Positions 1-9,396 of a stretch of 64,000 bases of DNA are shown piece after piece. This DNA is from IMCC26256 sp046081705 (lineage in GTDB: Bacteria; Actinomycetota; Acidimicrobiia; IMCC26256). The stretch lies in the NCBI GenBank assembly GCA_046081705.1, contig JBJTWK010000021.1, positions 40,230-104,229 on the forward strand. The letters are read 5' to 3'. A model generated the notes under the pieces. It did not search any database and was not told the DNA's origin. It saw only the letters and a program-made list of their open reading frames with translations. Position numbers and translations under genes: made by a program. Position 1 is the stretch's first letter, and each line of letters begins with the position of its first letter.

Positions 1-1
1 G

Positions 2-1069
2 GGCGACGTCCCCCTCCTGCGGCCGGAGACCGTGGCGGCCCTCGTGGCCCACCACCGCGACACGGACGCCGCGGCCACGCTGCTCACCACCCGGGTCGAC
101 GATCCGACGGGGTACGGGCGCATCGTGCGCGACGCACGGGGCGGGGTCGCCCGGATCGTCGAGCAGGCCGACGCGTCCGAGGAGGAGCGTGCGATCACCG
201 AGATCAACCCGGCGATCTACTGCTTCCGACGCTCGTTGCTCGCGCCCGCCCTGCGGCGGCTCACCCCGGCGAACGCGCAGGGCGAGTACTACCTCACCGA
301 CGTCATCGCCGTGCTCCGCGACGCGGGCCACACCGTCGCCGCGATCGCGGCCGACGACCCGTTCGAGTGCATGGGGGTCAACGACCGGGCCCAACTCGCG
401 ATGGCCGAGGCTGCGCTGCGCGACCGCATCAACGGCGCGTGGATGCGGGCGGGCGTGACGATGGTCGACCCGCGCACGACCTACATCGACACCGGCGTCG
501 TCCTCGAGGCCGACGTGCGCATCCTCCCGAACACGATCCTTGAGGGTCGCCCCACCATCGCGACCGGCGCGGTCGTCGGTCCCGACGTCCGCCTCGTCGA
601 CGCCGAGGTGGGGGCCGGGGCGATCGTCTCCCACGCCGTCGCCCGTGCCGCCGTGATCGGCCCGGGGTGCACGGTGGGGCCCTACGTCTCGTTGCGGGCC
701 GGCACCCGCCTCGCGGCGGGCGCCCACGTCGGCACGTTCGTCGAGACCAAGCACGCCGAGATCGGGGAGGGCGCCAAGGTCCCGCACCTCGCCTACATCG
801 GCGACGCCACGGTCGGCCCGCGGGCCAACGTCGGCGCCGGGACCATCACCGCGAACTACGACGGTCGGTCCAAGCACCGCACCGAGATCGGGGCGGACGC
901 CCGGATCGGGTCCAACACCGTGCTGCGCGCCCCGGTCCGGGTCGGCGACGGGGCGTACACCGGGGCAGGATCCGTGGTCACGCACGACGTTCCGCCGGGT
1001 GCCCTCGCCAAGGGGGTCCCGGCCGAGATCGACGAGGGCTGGGCGGACCGGCTCGACGAAGGGAACTAG
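2..1069 (+). CDS. glmU: GlmU, bifunctional UDP-GlcNAc pyrophosphorylase / GlcN-1-P acetyltransferase (5' truncated)
   Basis: GlmU makes UDP-N-acetylglucosamine in the cytosol for peptidoglycan: its C-terminal domain acetylates glucosamine-1-phosphate and its N-terminal domain uridylates the product. The reading frame is open from the first bases of the window and begins inside the pyrophosphorylase domain at GDVPLLRPET, so roughly the first 100 residues lie outside. NPAIYCF and GEYYLTD follow, then the linker, then the left-handed beta-helix of hexapeptide repeats, with the acetyltransferase motifs YIGDATVG and GAGTITANYDG near the end. The stop is 5 bases before prs, so the two are probably one transcript, as is common in Gram-positive bacteria. 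Identity is clear; only the N-terminus is missing. Confidence 0.96.
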   Translation, partial: GDVPLLRPETVAALVAHHRDTDAAATLLTTRVDDPTGYGRIVRDARGGVARIVEQADASEEERAITEINPAIYCFRRSLLAPALRRLTPANAQGEYYLTDVIAVLRDAGHTVAAIAADDPFECMGVNDRAQLAMAEAALRDRINGAWMRAGVTMVDPRTTYIDTGVVLEADVRILPNTILEGRPTIATGAVVGPDVRLVDAEVGAGAIVSHAVARAAVIGPGCTVGPYVSLRAGTRLAAGAHVGTFVETKHAEIGEGAKVPHLAYIGDATVGPRANVGAGTITANYDGRSKHRTEIGADARIGSNTVLRAPVRVGDGAYTGAGSVVTHDVPPGALAKGVPAEIDEGWADRLDEGN

Positions 1070-1074
1070 GAACG

Positions 1075-2064
1075 ATGGAACTCGTCCCCACCAAGCGGCT
1101 GCAGTTGTTCGCCGGCCGGGGCAACCGGGATCTCAGCGAGGAGATCGCCCAGGCGCTCGACGTGCCGCTCGGCGAGGTCGTGCTCTCCACGTTCGCGAAC
1201 GGCGAGATCTACTGCCGCTTCGGCGAGAGCATCCGCGGCTCGGACGTGTTCATCATCCAGAGCCACTGCGAGCCGATCAACGAGCGCGTGATGGAGATGC
1301 TCATCATGATCGACGCCGCGAAGCGCGCGTCGGCCAAGCGCATCACCGCGGTCACGCCGTTCTACGGCTACGCGCGTCAGGACCGCAAGGCCGAGGGTCG
1401 CGAGCCGATCACGGCCCGTCTGGTCGCGGATCTCATCACCGTGGCGGGCGCGGACCGCGTGGTCACCGTCGACCTCCACACCGGACAGATCCAGGGCTTC
1501 TTCGACAAGCCGGTCGACCACCTCACGGCGGTGCCCCTGCTCGCGGAGTACGCGGCGAAGCTGTTCGGCGCGGGCGCGGACGTCACGGTCGTGTCGCCGG
1601 ACGCCGGCGGCGGCAAGCTCATGCGCCGCTTCTCGAACTACCTCGCGGAGTACGACATCGAGTCGGAACTCGCGTTCATCGACAAGCGCCGGCCGAAGGG
1701 CACGCACAACGTCGCCGTCGCGAGCGAGGTCGTCGGTGAGGTCGAGGGCCGCCACTGCATCGTCGTCGACGACATGATCGACACCGCCGGCACCGTCGCC
1801 GCCGCGGCGAGCCTCCTCAAGGAGCGGGGTGCGGCCTCGGTCCGGATCCTCGCCACCCACGGTCTGCTCTCCGGTCCGGCGGTCGAGCGGCTCCGCGAGG
1901 CGCCGGTCGAGGAGGTCGTGGTCACGAACACGATCCCGATCCCGGACGAGAAGCGCTTCGGCCGCCTCACGGTCCTCTCGATCGCCCCGATCGTGGCCGA
2001 GGCCCTCGATGCGGTGTTCGAGGACACCTCGGTGAGCGAGCTCTTCCGCGGCGACAACGTCTGA
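1075..2064 (+). CDS. prs: Ribose-phosphate pyrophosphokinase (PRPP synthetase)
   Basis: The enzyme transfers pyrophosphate from ATP to ribose-5-phosphate, giving PRPP for purine, pyrimidine, histidine, tryptophan and NAD synthesis. The 329-residue length is normal for class I enzymes. Visible marks are the N-terminal LFAGRGNRDLSEEIA and SFANGE-like segment, the metal/ATP region FYGYARQDRK, VDLHTGQIQGFFD, and the PRPP-binding loop VVDDMIDTAGT near residue 230. The ATG at 1075 is chosen because it gives the standard N-terminus; a longer frame reaching back into glmU is an artefact. It follows glmU by 5 bases, a logical pairing since both feed nucleotide-sugar synthesis. Confidence 0.97.
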   Translation: MELVPTKRLQLFAGRGNRDLSEEIAQALDVPLGEVVLSTFANGEIYCRFGESIRGSDVFIIQSHCEPINERVMEMLIMIDAAKRASAKRITAVTPFYGYARQDRKAEGREPITARLVADLITVAGADRVVTVDLHTGQIQGFFDKPVDHLTAVPLLAEYAAKLFGAGADVTVVSPDAGGGKLMRRFSNYLAEYDIESELAFIDKRRPKGTHNVAVASEVVGEVEGRHCIVVDDMIDTAGTVAAAASLLKERGAASVRILATHGLLSGPAVERLREAPVEEVVVTNTIPIPDEKRFGRLTVLSIAPIVAEALDAVFEDTSVSELFRGDNV

Positions 2065-2069
2065 GGTCG

Positions 2070-2087
2070 CCGGGGCGACCGCCCCGG
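2070..2087 (+). terminator. GC-rich hairpin after prs
   Basis: A perfect 8-base inverted repeat (CCGGGGCG / CGCCCCGG) with a 2-base centre starts 6 bases after the prs stop. No T-run follows. It is a plausible end for the glmU-prs transcript; many high-GC actinobacterial terminators lack a U-tract. Confidence 0.45.
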
Positions 2088-2151
2088 TCCGGAACACCCG
2101 GGCCGATCCGGCCCCGGGCCGCCGCGTTTGGCCCCGGGGCGCCGCAGGGTC

Positions 2152-2157
2152 CACAAT
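2152..2157 (+). promoter_or_regulatory. Possible -10 element (CACAAT) upstream of rplY
   Basis: This AT-rich hexamer is one mismatch from TAnnnT and stands out in GC-rich sequence. It would give a leader of about 30 bases carrying the AAAGGA ribosome site at 2178-2183 before the rplY ATG. No clear -35 is seen. Confidence 0.3.
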
Positions 2158-2194
2158 GGGCGGCCCCGCAGTCCCGCAAAGGATCCCACGCGCC

Positions 2195-2809
2195 ATGACC
2201 GACGCCACCCTCACCGCCTCGATCCGCACCGAGCGCGGCTCCGGCCCCGCCGGCCGCCTCCGACGCGAGGGACGGGTCCCGGCCGTCGTCTACGGCCTGG
2301 GCTCGGACACCATCGCCGTCACGGTCTCGGCCCGCGAGCTCGACCACATCCTCCACTCGGACACCGGCGCGAACAGCCTCATCACCCTCCAGGTCGACGG
2401 TGGTGACGTGCTCGCCCTCGCCCGCCAGATCCAGCGCCACCCGACCCGGGGCATCCTCCAGCACGTCGACTTCATCCGCGTGAGCCGCGACACCGCGGTC
2501 GACGCCGAGGTGCCCCTCGTCATCGTGGGCGAGGCCCCGGGCACGAAGGCCGGCGGCAAGCTCGAGCAGCAGCTCTTCACGGTGTCGGTGAGCGCGCTCC
2601 CCGATCGGATCCCGACCGCGATCGAGGTCTCGATCGCCGGCCTCGGCCTCGGCGACCAGATCAAGGTCGCCGACATCGACTGCCCGGAGGGCGTCCGCAT
2701 CGCGCTGCCCGACGACGCGCTCGTCGTACAGGTCGCGGTGCCGCGTGGTATCACCGGCACTGACGCCGAGGGCGAGGGCTCCGAGGGCGGCGAGTCGCCC
2801 GAGGCCTGA
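2195..2809 (+). CDS. rplY: 50S ribosomal protein L25, long Ctc/TL5 form
   Basis: L25 binds 5S rRNA. The 204-residue length matches the long Ctc/TL5 version (L25 domain plus C-terminal TL5 beta domain), not the roughly 95-residue E. coli form. Marks are the start LTASIRTERGSGPAGRLRR, the 5S-binding-like stretch VPAVVYGLG, the HVDFIRV strand, and the acidic tail rich in E, G and D. ATG at 2195 is preferred over an in-frame start 39 bases upstream because it gives the normal N-terminus and has AAAGGA 11 bases before it. pth follows after 3 bases, the common rplY-pth pairing. Confidence 0.93.
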   Translation: MTDATLTASIRTERGSGPAGRLRREGRVPAVVYGLGSDTIAVTVSARELDHILHSDTGANSLITLQVDGGDVLALARQIQRHPTRGILQHVDFIRVSRDTAVDAEVPLVIVGEAPGTKAGGKLEQQLFTVSVSALPDRIPTAIEVSIAGLGLGDQIKVADIDCPEGVRIALPDDALVVQVAVPRGITGTDAEGEGSEGGESPEA

Positions 2810-2812
2810 TCC

Positions 2813-3415
2813 GTGCCGCGGCGCTCACCCGACGCACCGCGCACCGGCACCCCGGCCGACTACCTCGTCGTCGGTCTCGGCAATCCGGGCGACGAGTACG
2901 CGCGCACGCGCCACAACGTCGGCACCGACGTCATCGAGGTCCTCGCGACGCGCCACGGCGCGCGCCTGCGGAAGGGCAAGGAGCGGGCCCTCGTCGACGA
3001 GGTCCGCATCGGCCCGGCCCGGGTCGCGCTCGCCGTCCCCATGACCTACATGAACGACTCCGGTGACCCGGTGCGTCGGCTCGTGCACCGGTACGGTGTC
3101 GACGTCCAGCGGGTGATCGTCGTCCACGACGAACTCGACCTGCCCCTCGCGGCGCTCAAGCTCAAGGCGGGCGGTGGGCTCGCCGGGCACAACGGCCTCC
3201 GGTCGATCAAGCAGCACCTGCACGACGACGCGTTCCTCCGGGTCCGGATCGGGATCGGCAAGCCGCCGAGCCGGGAGCAGGGGGCGAACCACGTGCTCGA
3301 CCGGTTCTCGAAGCGCGATCGGACCGAGGTCGAGGTCACGCTCGAGCACGCGGCGGATGCGGTCGAGGCGATCGTCGCCGACGGCATCGACGCGGCCATG
3401 AATCGGTACAACTGA
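2813..3415 (+). CDS. pth: Peptidyl-tRNA hydrolase
   Basis: Pth cleaves the ester bond of peptidyl-tRNA released from stalled ribosomes and recycles the tRNA. At 200 residues it has the expected size. VGLGNPGDEYARTRHNVG carries the catalytic histidine (about H34), PMTYMNDSG the substrate-binding Asn, VVHDELDLP the conserved Asp, and GGLAGHNGLRSI the next conserved block. Start is GTG. The first 14 or so residues (Pro/Arg rich) extend beyond the core fold. It is translationally close to rplY and followed 8 bases later by mfd. Confidence 0.95.
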   Translation: MPRRSPDAPRTGTPADYLVVGLGNPGDEYARTRHNVGTDVIEVLATRHGARLRKGKERALVDEVRIGPARVALAVPMTYMNDSGDPVRRLVHRYGVDVQRVIVVHDELDLPLAALKLKAGGGLAGHNGLRSIKQHLHDDAFLRVRIGIGKPPSREQGANHVLDRFSKRDRTEVEVTLEHAADAVEAIVADGIDAAMNRYN

Positions 3416-3423
3416 GATCGCCG

Positions 3424-6400
3424 ATGGCCGCGCCCCTCCACGCGCTGGCGGCGCACCTCGCTGAGGATCCGGCCGTCGTGGCCGCGGCCGCCGCGGCCGA
3501 CGTCGTGGCGGTCCCGGACGTCGCCCGCCCCCTCTTCGTCGCGGCACTCGGTCGCCTCGCCGGCCGTCGTCCGGTGCTCGTCGCCGTCCCGACGGTGGCG
3601 GAGGCCGAGCGGATCGCCGGCGACCTCGTCCCCGTCCTCGGTCCCGACGCGGTCGAGATGTTCCCGGCCTGGGAGACGCTGCCCTTCGAACGGGTGTCCC
3701 CGAACCTCGAGACCATGGGCCGCCGGCTCCGGGTCATGGGCCGGTTGCGGCGCGGCGACGAGTCGCTCGCGGTCGTCGTCGCCCCGGTGCGTGCGCTCGT
3801 GCAGCGGCTCGGGCCGCACGTGGAGGACGTGGAGCCGATCGAACTCGGGCCGGGCGACCGGGTCGACCGCGAGGATCTCGTCGCCCGGCTCGTCGCCGCC
3901 GGGTACCGCCGCGAGTACCAGGTGGAGGCGCGGGGCGAGGTCGCGGTGCGCGGCTCGATCGTCGACGTGTACCCCTCGACCGCGGACCACCCGGTGCGCA
4001 TCGACCTCTGGGGTGACGAGGTCGAACGGCTGTCCGCGTTCGCCGTCGCCGACCAGCGCTCCACCCGCGAGCTCGAGGCGGTCACGATCCTGCCCGCGCG
4101 CGAACTGCTGCCGACCGACGAGGTGCGGGCCCGGGCCCGCGCCCTCATCGAGGAGGCCCCGTGGGGCCGCGAGCAGTGGGAGCGCATCGCCGAGGGCCAG
4201 ATCTTCGACGGGATGGAGTCGTGGCTGCCCTGGCTCTGCGGCGAGGAGCACCTCCTCACCGACCTGCTGCCGGCGCGGGCCCAGGTGCTCCTCGTCGAGC
4301 CCCGTCGCCTGCGCGACCGGGCGGGGGAACTGCTCGACGAGGAGGAGGCGCTCGCCGGGGTGCTCGCCGGGACCTGGGGCACCGAACCGGCGGTGCTCCA
4401 CCGCCTGACGTCGGGGTTCGACCGCCTGCTCGCGCACGGTCCCGCGCTCGTCACGAGCGTGCTCGGCGCTCCGGATCGTCCCGAGACCCCGGCGCTCGTC
4501 GCGGCCGCGTTCGATCCCGTCGTCGGCGACGTCGAGGCCCTCGCCGAACGCGTGCGCGCGCTCATGGCCCGGGGACTCCGGGTGGTCGTCGCCGCGGAGG
4601 GCGCCGCGAGCGCCCGGCGGCTCTCCGAGGTCCTCGCCGACGGCCGCATCGATGCGCCCGTGCTCGAGGAACCGTCCCTGGTCCCGGGCACGGTGAGCGT
4701 CGTCATCGCGCCGATCGAACGCGGGGTCGTCGCCGGCGCCGCCGGGATCGCACTCGTCGCCGAGGCCGATCTGTCGGGGCGGCGGCGGGTCCACCGCCGG
4801 GCGCGCGGCGCCCGCAAGCAGGCGGACTTCTACGACGACCTCAAGGTCGGCGACCACGTCGTCCACCAGGTCCACGGGGTCGGGCGCTTCGAGGGCATGG
4901 TGCAGCGCGCGATCGGCGGGGTCGAGCGCGACTACCTCATGCTCGCCTACCGGGGCGGCGACCGGCTGTACGTGCCGACCGATCAGATCGGCACGGTCCG
5001 CAGGTACACCGGCGGCGATGCGCCGACGCTCTCGCGGATGGGCGGGGCGGAGTGGCACAGGACCCGCACGAAGGTGCGCACCGCGGTCGCGCAGATCGCG
5101 GCCGAACTCGTCGCGCTCTACCGCGAGCGCCTCGCCACGGTCGGCCACGCGTTCGGTGGTGACACGCCGTGGCAGCGCGAGATGGAGGATGCGTTCCCCT
5201 ACGAGGAGACGCCCGACCAGTCGCGGGCCATCGTCGAGGTCAAGGCCGACATGGAGCGTCCGGTCCCGATGGACCGGCTCGTGTGCGGCGACGTCGGGTA
5301 CGGCAAGACCGAGATCGCGCTCCGGGCCGCGTTCAAGGCGGTGCAGGACGGCAAGCAGGTCGCGGTGCTCGTCCCGACGACGCTGCTCGCGAACCAGCAC
5401 GGGCAGACGTTCCGCGAGCGGTACTCGGGGTTCCCGGTGCGGGTGGAGGTGCTGTCGCGGTTCCTCACCACCAAGGAGCAGGACGCCGTCGTTGCGGGGC
5501 TCGCCACCGGCGAGATCGACGTCGTGGTCGGCACCCACCGGCTCCTGTCCGAGGACCTCGCCTTCAAGGATCTCGGGCTGCTCGTGATCGACGAGGAGCA
5601 GCGGTTCGGGGTCGAGCACAAGGAGCGCATCAAGCGGCTGCGGGCCGCGGTCGACGTGCTCACCCTCTCGGCGACCCCCATCCCGCGCACGCTCGAGATG
5701 AGCCTCACGGGGATCCGCGACCTCTCGCTGGTCCAGACTCCGCCCGAGGAGCGGCAGCCGATCCTCACCTACGTCGGCGAGTACGACGACCGGGCGGTCT
5801 CCGAGGCGATCCGCCGCGAGCTGCTCCGGGAGGGCCAGGTGTTCTTCGTCCACAACCGGGTCCAGGACATCGAGCACATCGCGGAGCAGGTGCGCGACCT
5901 CGTGCCGGAGGCGCGGGTGCAGATCGCGCACGGCCAGATGGACGAGGGCACGCTCGAACGGGCCGTGCAGTCGTTCGCCGACCGCGAGTCCGACGTCCTC
6001 GTGTGCACGACCATCGTCGAGAGCGGCCTCGACCTCCCGATGGCCAACACGCTCGTGGTGGATCGGGCCGACCTCCTCGGGCTCTCGCAGCTGTACCAGT
6101 TGCGCGGCCGGGTCGGCCGGCGCGGGAGTCGCGCGTACGCGTACCTGCTCCACCCGCAGGACCGGGCGCTCTCCGAGGAGGCGTACGAGCGGCTCAAGGC
6201 GATCGGGGAGTTCACCGACCTCGGGTCGGGGTTCAAGCTCGCGATGCGCGACCTCGAGATCCGCGGTGCCGGCAACATGCTCGGCGGCGCGCAGAGCGGA
6301 CACATCGCGGCGGTCGGGTTCGACCTCTACTGCGAACTCGTCACCGAGGCGGTCGCCGAACTCAAGGGTGAGCGGATCGAACCGCCGTTCGAGGTCGTGC

Positions 6401-6837
6401 TCGACCTCCCGACCGACGCGCACCTGCCCCGCACCTACATCGAGCGCGACGACGTGCGGATGGAGGCCTACCGGCGTCTCGCGGCGGTCGAGGCCCCGGG
6501 CGACGTCGACGACGTCGAGGCGGAGTGGCTCGACCGGTACGGCCCGCCGCCCGCCGCCGCGGACGCGCTGCTCGACGCGGCGCGCCTGCGGGCGGAGTGC
6601 GTCCGGCTCCGGATCCCCACGGTGTCGATCGTCCCCGCGCCGATGCAGCGGTCGAGTGCCCGGATCGCGGTCGTCCTCCCCGAGAGCCGCCGGGTTCGCC
6701 TCGCCCGCCTGGCCCCGAAGGCGGTGGCCAAGGACGACGCGATCGTCGTGCCGCTCGACGCCGCCCCGGCCCGAGCGGTCGCGGCGGTCACGGCGCTGCT
6801 CCGTGAGCTCGTCCCGCCCGAGGCGGCCCCGGCCTGA
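3424..6837 (+). CDS. mfd: Transcription-repair coupling factor Mfd
   Basis: Mfd removes RNA polymerase stalled at DNA lesions and recruits UvrA for nucleotide excision repair. The 1137-residue product has the full family layout: a UvrB-like N-terminal module (ETLPFERVSPN; RREYQVEARGEVAVRGSIVDV), the RNA polymerase-interacting CarD-like domain (VGDHVVHQVHGVGRFEG, about residues 475-540), and RecG-like motor motifs including Walker A GDVGYGKTE (about residue 622) and the DEEQ box VIDEEQRFG (about 723). VESGLDLP and QLRGRVGRRGS are the helicase motifs V and VI, and a C-terminal TRCF domain follows. The long open frame on the opposite strand here is a codon-bias shadow. Confidence 0.97.
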   Translation: MAAPLHALAAHLAEDPAVVAAAAAADVVAVPDVARPLFVAALGRLAGRRPVLVAVPTVAEAERIAGDLVPVLGPDAVEMFPAWETLPFERVSPNLETMGRRLRVMGRLRRGDESLAVVVAPVRALVQRLGPHVEDVEPIELGPGDRVDREDLVARLVAAGYRREYQVEARGEVAVRGSIVDVYPSTADHPVRIDLWGDEVERLSAFAVADQRSTRELEAVTILPARELLPTDEVRARARALIEEAPWGREQWERIAEGQIFDGMESWLPWLCGEEHLLTDLLPARAQVLLVEPRRLRDRAGELLDEEEALAGVLAGTWGTEPAVLHRLTSGFDRLLAHGPALVTSVLGAPDRPETPALVAAAFDPVVGDVEALAERVRALMARGLRVVVAAEGAASARRLSEVLADGRIDAPVLEEPSLVPGTVSVVIAPIERGVVAGAAGIALVAEADLSGRRRVHRRARGARKQADFYDDLKVGDHVVHQVHGVGRFEGMVQRAIGGVERDYLMLAYRGGDRLYVPTDQIGTVRRYTGGDAPTLSRMGGAEWHRTRTKVRTAVAQIAAELVALYRERLATVGHAFGGDTPWQREMEDAFPYEETPDQSRAIVEVKADMERPVPMDRLVCGDVGYGKTEIALRAAFKAVQDGKQVAVLVPTTLLANQHGQTFRERYSGFPVRVEVLSRFLTTKEQDAVVAGLATGEIDVVVGTHRLLSEDLAFKDLGLLVIDEEQRFGVEHKERIKRLRAAVDVLTLSATPIPRTLEMSLTGIRDLSLVQTPPEERQPILTYVGEYDDRAVSEAIRRELLREGQVFFVHNRVQDIEHIAEQVRDLVPEARVQIAHGQMDEGTLERAVQSFADRESDVLVCTTIVESGLDLPMANTLVVDRADLLGLSQLYQLRGRVGRRGSRAYAYLLHPQDRALSEEAYERLKAIGEFTDLGSGFKLAMRDLEIRGAGNMLGGAQSGHIAAVGFDLYCELVTEAVAELKGERIEPPFEVVLDLPTDAHLPRTYIERDDVRMEAYRRLAAVEAPGDVDDVEAEWLDRYGPPPAAADALLDAARLRAECVRLRIPTVSIVPAPMQRSSARIAVVLPESRRVRLARLAPKAVAKDDAIVVPLDAAPARAVAAVTALLRELVPPEAAPA

Positions 6838-6861
6838 TCCGAGTCCGGGGGGATGCGTCAC

Positions 6862-6867
6862 TAGCAT
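6862..6867 (+). promoter_or_regulatory. -10 element TAGCAT, leaderless-type promoter
   Basis: TAGCAT ends 9 bases before the GTG at 6877. This spacing puts the transcription start at or next to the start codon. Confidence 0.55.
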
Positions 6868-6876
6868 CCCGGCCCT

Positions 6877-7902
6877 GTGCAGCGAATCCGGATCGTCCCC
6901 ATCCTCCTCGCCACCTGCGCGGCGGCCCTCCTCGCGGGGTGCTCGTCGGTCGGGGGGACCGCGGCCACCGTGAACGGCGAGCGGTTCTCGCAGCACGACT
7001 TCGAGGCCGAGTTGTCGGCGCAGCGCGACAACGAGCGGTACTGGAACGCCAGCCAGCAGAACGCCGCGGGCACGGGCAACGAGGACGCCGTCCCGGCGAA
7101 CCTCGCCGCCGACTGGCTGACCCGCCACATCTACACGGAGATCGTCGCCCAGTCGCGCCTCGGTCGGCGGGCCGCTCCGAACGCCGCGCTGCTGGCCCAG
7201 GTCGAGTCCCAACTCGCCCGGACCCCGGGGTGGCAGGCGTTCCCGTCCTGGTTCCGGAAGGACCTCGTCGAGTCGAACGCCGTCGCGCTCGCCGCGCAGC
7301 GGGCCCTCGCCGGCGCCGAGCCGACGGACGCGGACCTCGAGGCCTTCTTCACCACCTACCGCGACCAGATCTGTGCGAGCGGCAAGGTCGTGTCGCACAT
7401 CCTCGTGGCGAGCGAGGCTGAGGCCACCGCGGTCGTGGCGCGGCTCGCCGGCGGGGCCGACTTCGCGACGATCGCCCGGGAGGTGTCCACCGACACCGGT
7501 TCCGGCGCGACCGGCGGCGGACTCGGCTGCCTCGGTGCCCAGCAGTTCGTGACCGAGTTCGAGGACGCGGCCCAGGCGCTGGCGGTCGGCGCGACCTCCG
7601 GTCCGGTCCGCACGCAGTTCGGCTGGCACATCATCCGCGTGGAGGCCGCCACCTTCGGAGCGCTGCGCAACGACGTGGCGAGTGCGTACCAGCAGGTCGC
7701 CGACGCGAAGTTCCAGCGCTGGGTGCAGCGTCGGGTCGCCCAGGCCGAGGTCACGGTGAACCCGCGGTACGGCTCGTGGCGACGCACCCAGAGCGCGTTC
7801 AAGGTCGTGCCCCCGACGGCCCCGACCCCGCAGATCCGTCCCGCTCCCGAGCGGACGGGCGCCACCGGCATCCTCGGTTCGCGCGGCGTCCCCACCCCGT
7901 GA
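6877..7902 (+). CDS. SurA/PrsA-like peptidyl-prolyl isomerase lipoprotein
   Basis: This is an exported chaperone-type protein. A short signal peptide ends in the lipobox LLAGC (lipidated Cys about residue 22), so it should be anchored to the outer face of the membrane. An N-terminal SurA_N-like helical segment follows, then a parvulin (PpiC) domain at about residues 165-260 with SHILVASEAEA, GADFATIARE and FGWHIIRVE. The C-terminal 35 residues are Pro/Thr rich. The parvulin fold isomerises X-Pro bonds; the client here is unknown. GTG start. The stop overlaps the mazG start (GTGA), so the pair is co-transcribed, although I know of no direct link in function. Confidence 0.85.
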   Translation: MQRIRIVPILLATCAAALLAGCSSVGGTAATVNGERFSQHDFEAELSAQRDNERYWNASQQNAAGTGNEDAVPANLAADWLTRHIYTEIVAQSRLGRRAAPNAALLAQVESQLARTPGWQAFPSWFRKDLVESNAVALAAQRALAGAEPTDADLEAFFTTYRDQICASGKVVSHILVASEAEATAVVARLAGGADFATIAREVSTDTGSGATGGGLGCLGAQQFVTEFEDAAQALAVGATSGPVRTQFGWHIIRVEAATFGALRNDVASAYQQVADAKFQRWVQRRVAQAEVTVNPRYGSWRRTQSAFKVVPPTAPTPQIRPAPERTGATGILGSRGVPTP

Positions 7903-9377
7903 CCCCGCGGGTGCTCGTCGTCGGACTCGGTCCGGGCGGCGCCGACCTCGTCGCCCCGCGAGCGCTCGACGCGCTGCGTCGGGGATCCGCCCTCGTCCGC
8001 ACCGCCCGCCACCCGGCCGTCGACGAACTGCGCGCCGCCGGTGTGCTGTTCGAGCCCCTCGACGACGTCTACGACGACGCCCCGGATCTCGAGGCCGCGT
8101 ACGCCGCGATCGCGGACCGGGTGCTCGCCGCCGCACGCGACCGCGGCGAGGCCGTGTACGCGGTGCCGGGGAGCCCCGGGGTCGCCGAGAGGGCGGTGGG
8201 GGCGCTGCGCCGCGCGGCCGACGCGGGGACGATCGACCTCGAGGTGGTGCCGGGCCTGTCGTTCGCCGATCTCGCGTGGGTCCGGCTCGGCGTCGACCCG
8301 ATGGCGACCGGGGCCCGCGTCATCGACGGCCGGGACCTCGAGCGCGCGGCCGGACTCGCCGGTGCGCTGCTCATCGCGCAGTGCGACACCCGGTTCGTCC
8401 TCTCGGACGTGAAGCTCGCCCTGCTCGAGGCGGTGGCGCCCGACGCCGAGGTCGTCGTGCTCCAGCGGCTCGGGCTCCCGGACGAGTCCGTGACCCGGGT
8501 CGCGCTCGAGGACCTCGACCGCACGGTCGAACCGGACCACCTCACCACCCTGTTCGTGGACACCGGGGCGGCGGCGATCGCGGGCGAGGTCGCCCGGCTC
8601 GTTGCGCTCACCGAGGTGCTGCGCGGGCCGGGCGGATGCCCGTGGGACGCGGAGCAGACCCACCGCTCCCTCGTGCGGTACCTGCTCGAGGAGGCGTACG
8701 AGACGGTGGAGACGCTCGAGGCGCTGCCGATCGACGCGCCGGCGGGGGAGCCCGACCTCGGGGCCTACGCCCGGCTCGAGGACGAACTCGGCGACGTGCT
8801 GTTCCAGGTGGTCCTCCACTCCGTCCTCGCCGCGGAGGCCGGGGCCTTCACCTTCGCCGACGTCGCCCGCGGCGTCCACGACAAGCTCGTGCGGCGACAC
8901 CCGCACGTGTTCGGCGAGGTCGAGGTCGCAGACAGCGACGATGTGCTCGCGAATTGGGAGGTCATCAAGCAGCAGGAGCGGGGCACGGGGTCGATCGTCG
9001 ACGGCATCAGCCCGGCCCTGCCCTCGACGCTCTACGCGCTCAAGCTGTTCCGCAAGGCCGCGACCGTCGGGCTCGCGCCCGCGGATCGCACGGCGGCGCT
9101 CGCCGACCTCGACGCCGCGGTCGCGCGGCTCGCCGATCCGACCACCGGCACGGGGACCGACGGCGATCCCGCGGTGGGCGACCTGCTCGCCGCCGCGGTG
9201 GCGGTCGCCCGGGCCGAGGGGGTCGATGCGGAGTCGGCGCTGCGGGCCTGGGCCGCCCGGTTCCGCAACACCTTCCGATCCGCCGAGGCGCTCGCCGTGG
9301 CCGAGGGGACGACCCTGCGGGACGCGGGACCGGACACGGCGCGCGACCTCTGGCGCCGGGCCGCGACCTCGGCCTGA
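7899..9377 (+). CDS. mazG: MazG nucleotide pyrophosphohydrolase with N-terminal tetrapyrrole-methylase-like domain
   Basis: The 492-residue protein has two parts. Residues 1 to about 225 resemble a tetrapyrrole (SAM-dependent) methylase fold, beginning VLVVGLGPGG and containing the loop YAVPGSPGVAER. Residues from about 240 form MazG, with GGCPWDAEQTHRSL, the EExxE metal site LLEEAYETVE and LEDELGDVLFQVVLHS, then a second, weaker MazG repeat. This is the YabN arrangement of Gram-positives. MazG hydrolyses NTPs to NMP and pyrophosphate and cleans non-canonical nucleotides; the role of the methylase part is unknown. The GTG start overlaps the upstream stop by 4 bases. Confidence 0.9.
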   Translation: MTPRVLVVGLGPGGADLVAPRALDALRRGSALVRTARHPAVDELRAAGVLFEPLDDVYDDAPDLEAAYAAIADRVLAAARDRGEAVYAVPGSPGVAERAVGALRRAADAGTIDLEVVPGLSFADLAWVRLGVDPMATGARVIDGRDLERAAGLAGALLIAQCDTRFVLSDVKLALLEAVAPDAEVVVLQRLGLPDESVTRVALEDLDRTVEPDHLTTLFVDTGAAAIAGEVARLVALTEVLRGPGGCPWDAEQTHRSLVRYLLEEAYETVETLEALPIDAPAGEPDLGAYARLEDELGDVLFQVVLHSVLAAEAGAFTFADVARGVHDKLVRRHPHVFGEVEVADSDDVLANWEVIKQQERGTGSIVDGISPALPSTLYALKLFRKAATVGLAPADRTAALADLDAAVARLADPTTGTGTDGDPAVGDLLAAAVAVARAEGVDAESALRAWAARFRNTFRSAEALAVAEGTTLRDAGPDTARDLWRRAATSA

Positions 9378-9396
9378 CCCCGACGGCGGGGCGGGT

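Noticed and set aside
667..1074. Long N-terminal extension of prs
   Set aside because: The frame overlaps glmU out of frame and encodes Arg/Gly-rich sequence; the ATG at 1075 gives the standard protein.
3046..8136. Antisense open frame of 1696 codons opposite pth, mfd and the lipoprotein
   Set aside because: Its protein is almost all Arg, Gly, Asp, Leu, Pro and Val, typical of codon-bias shadows in high-GC DNA, and the plus-strand genes are certain.
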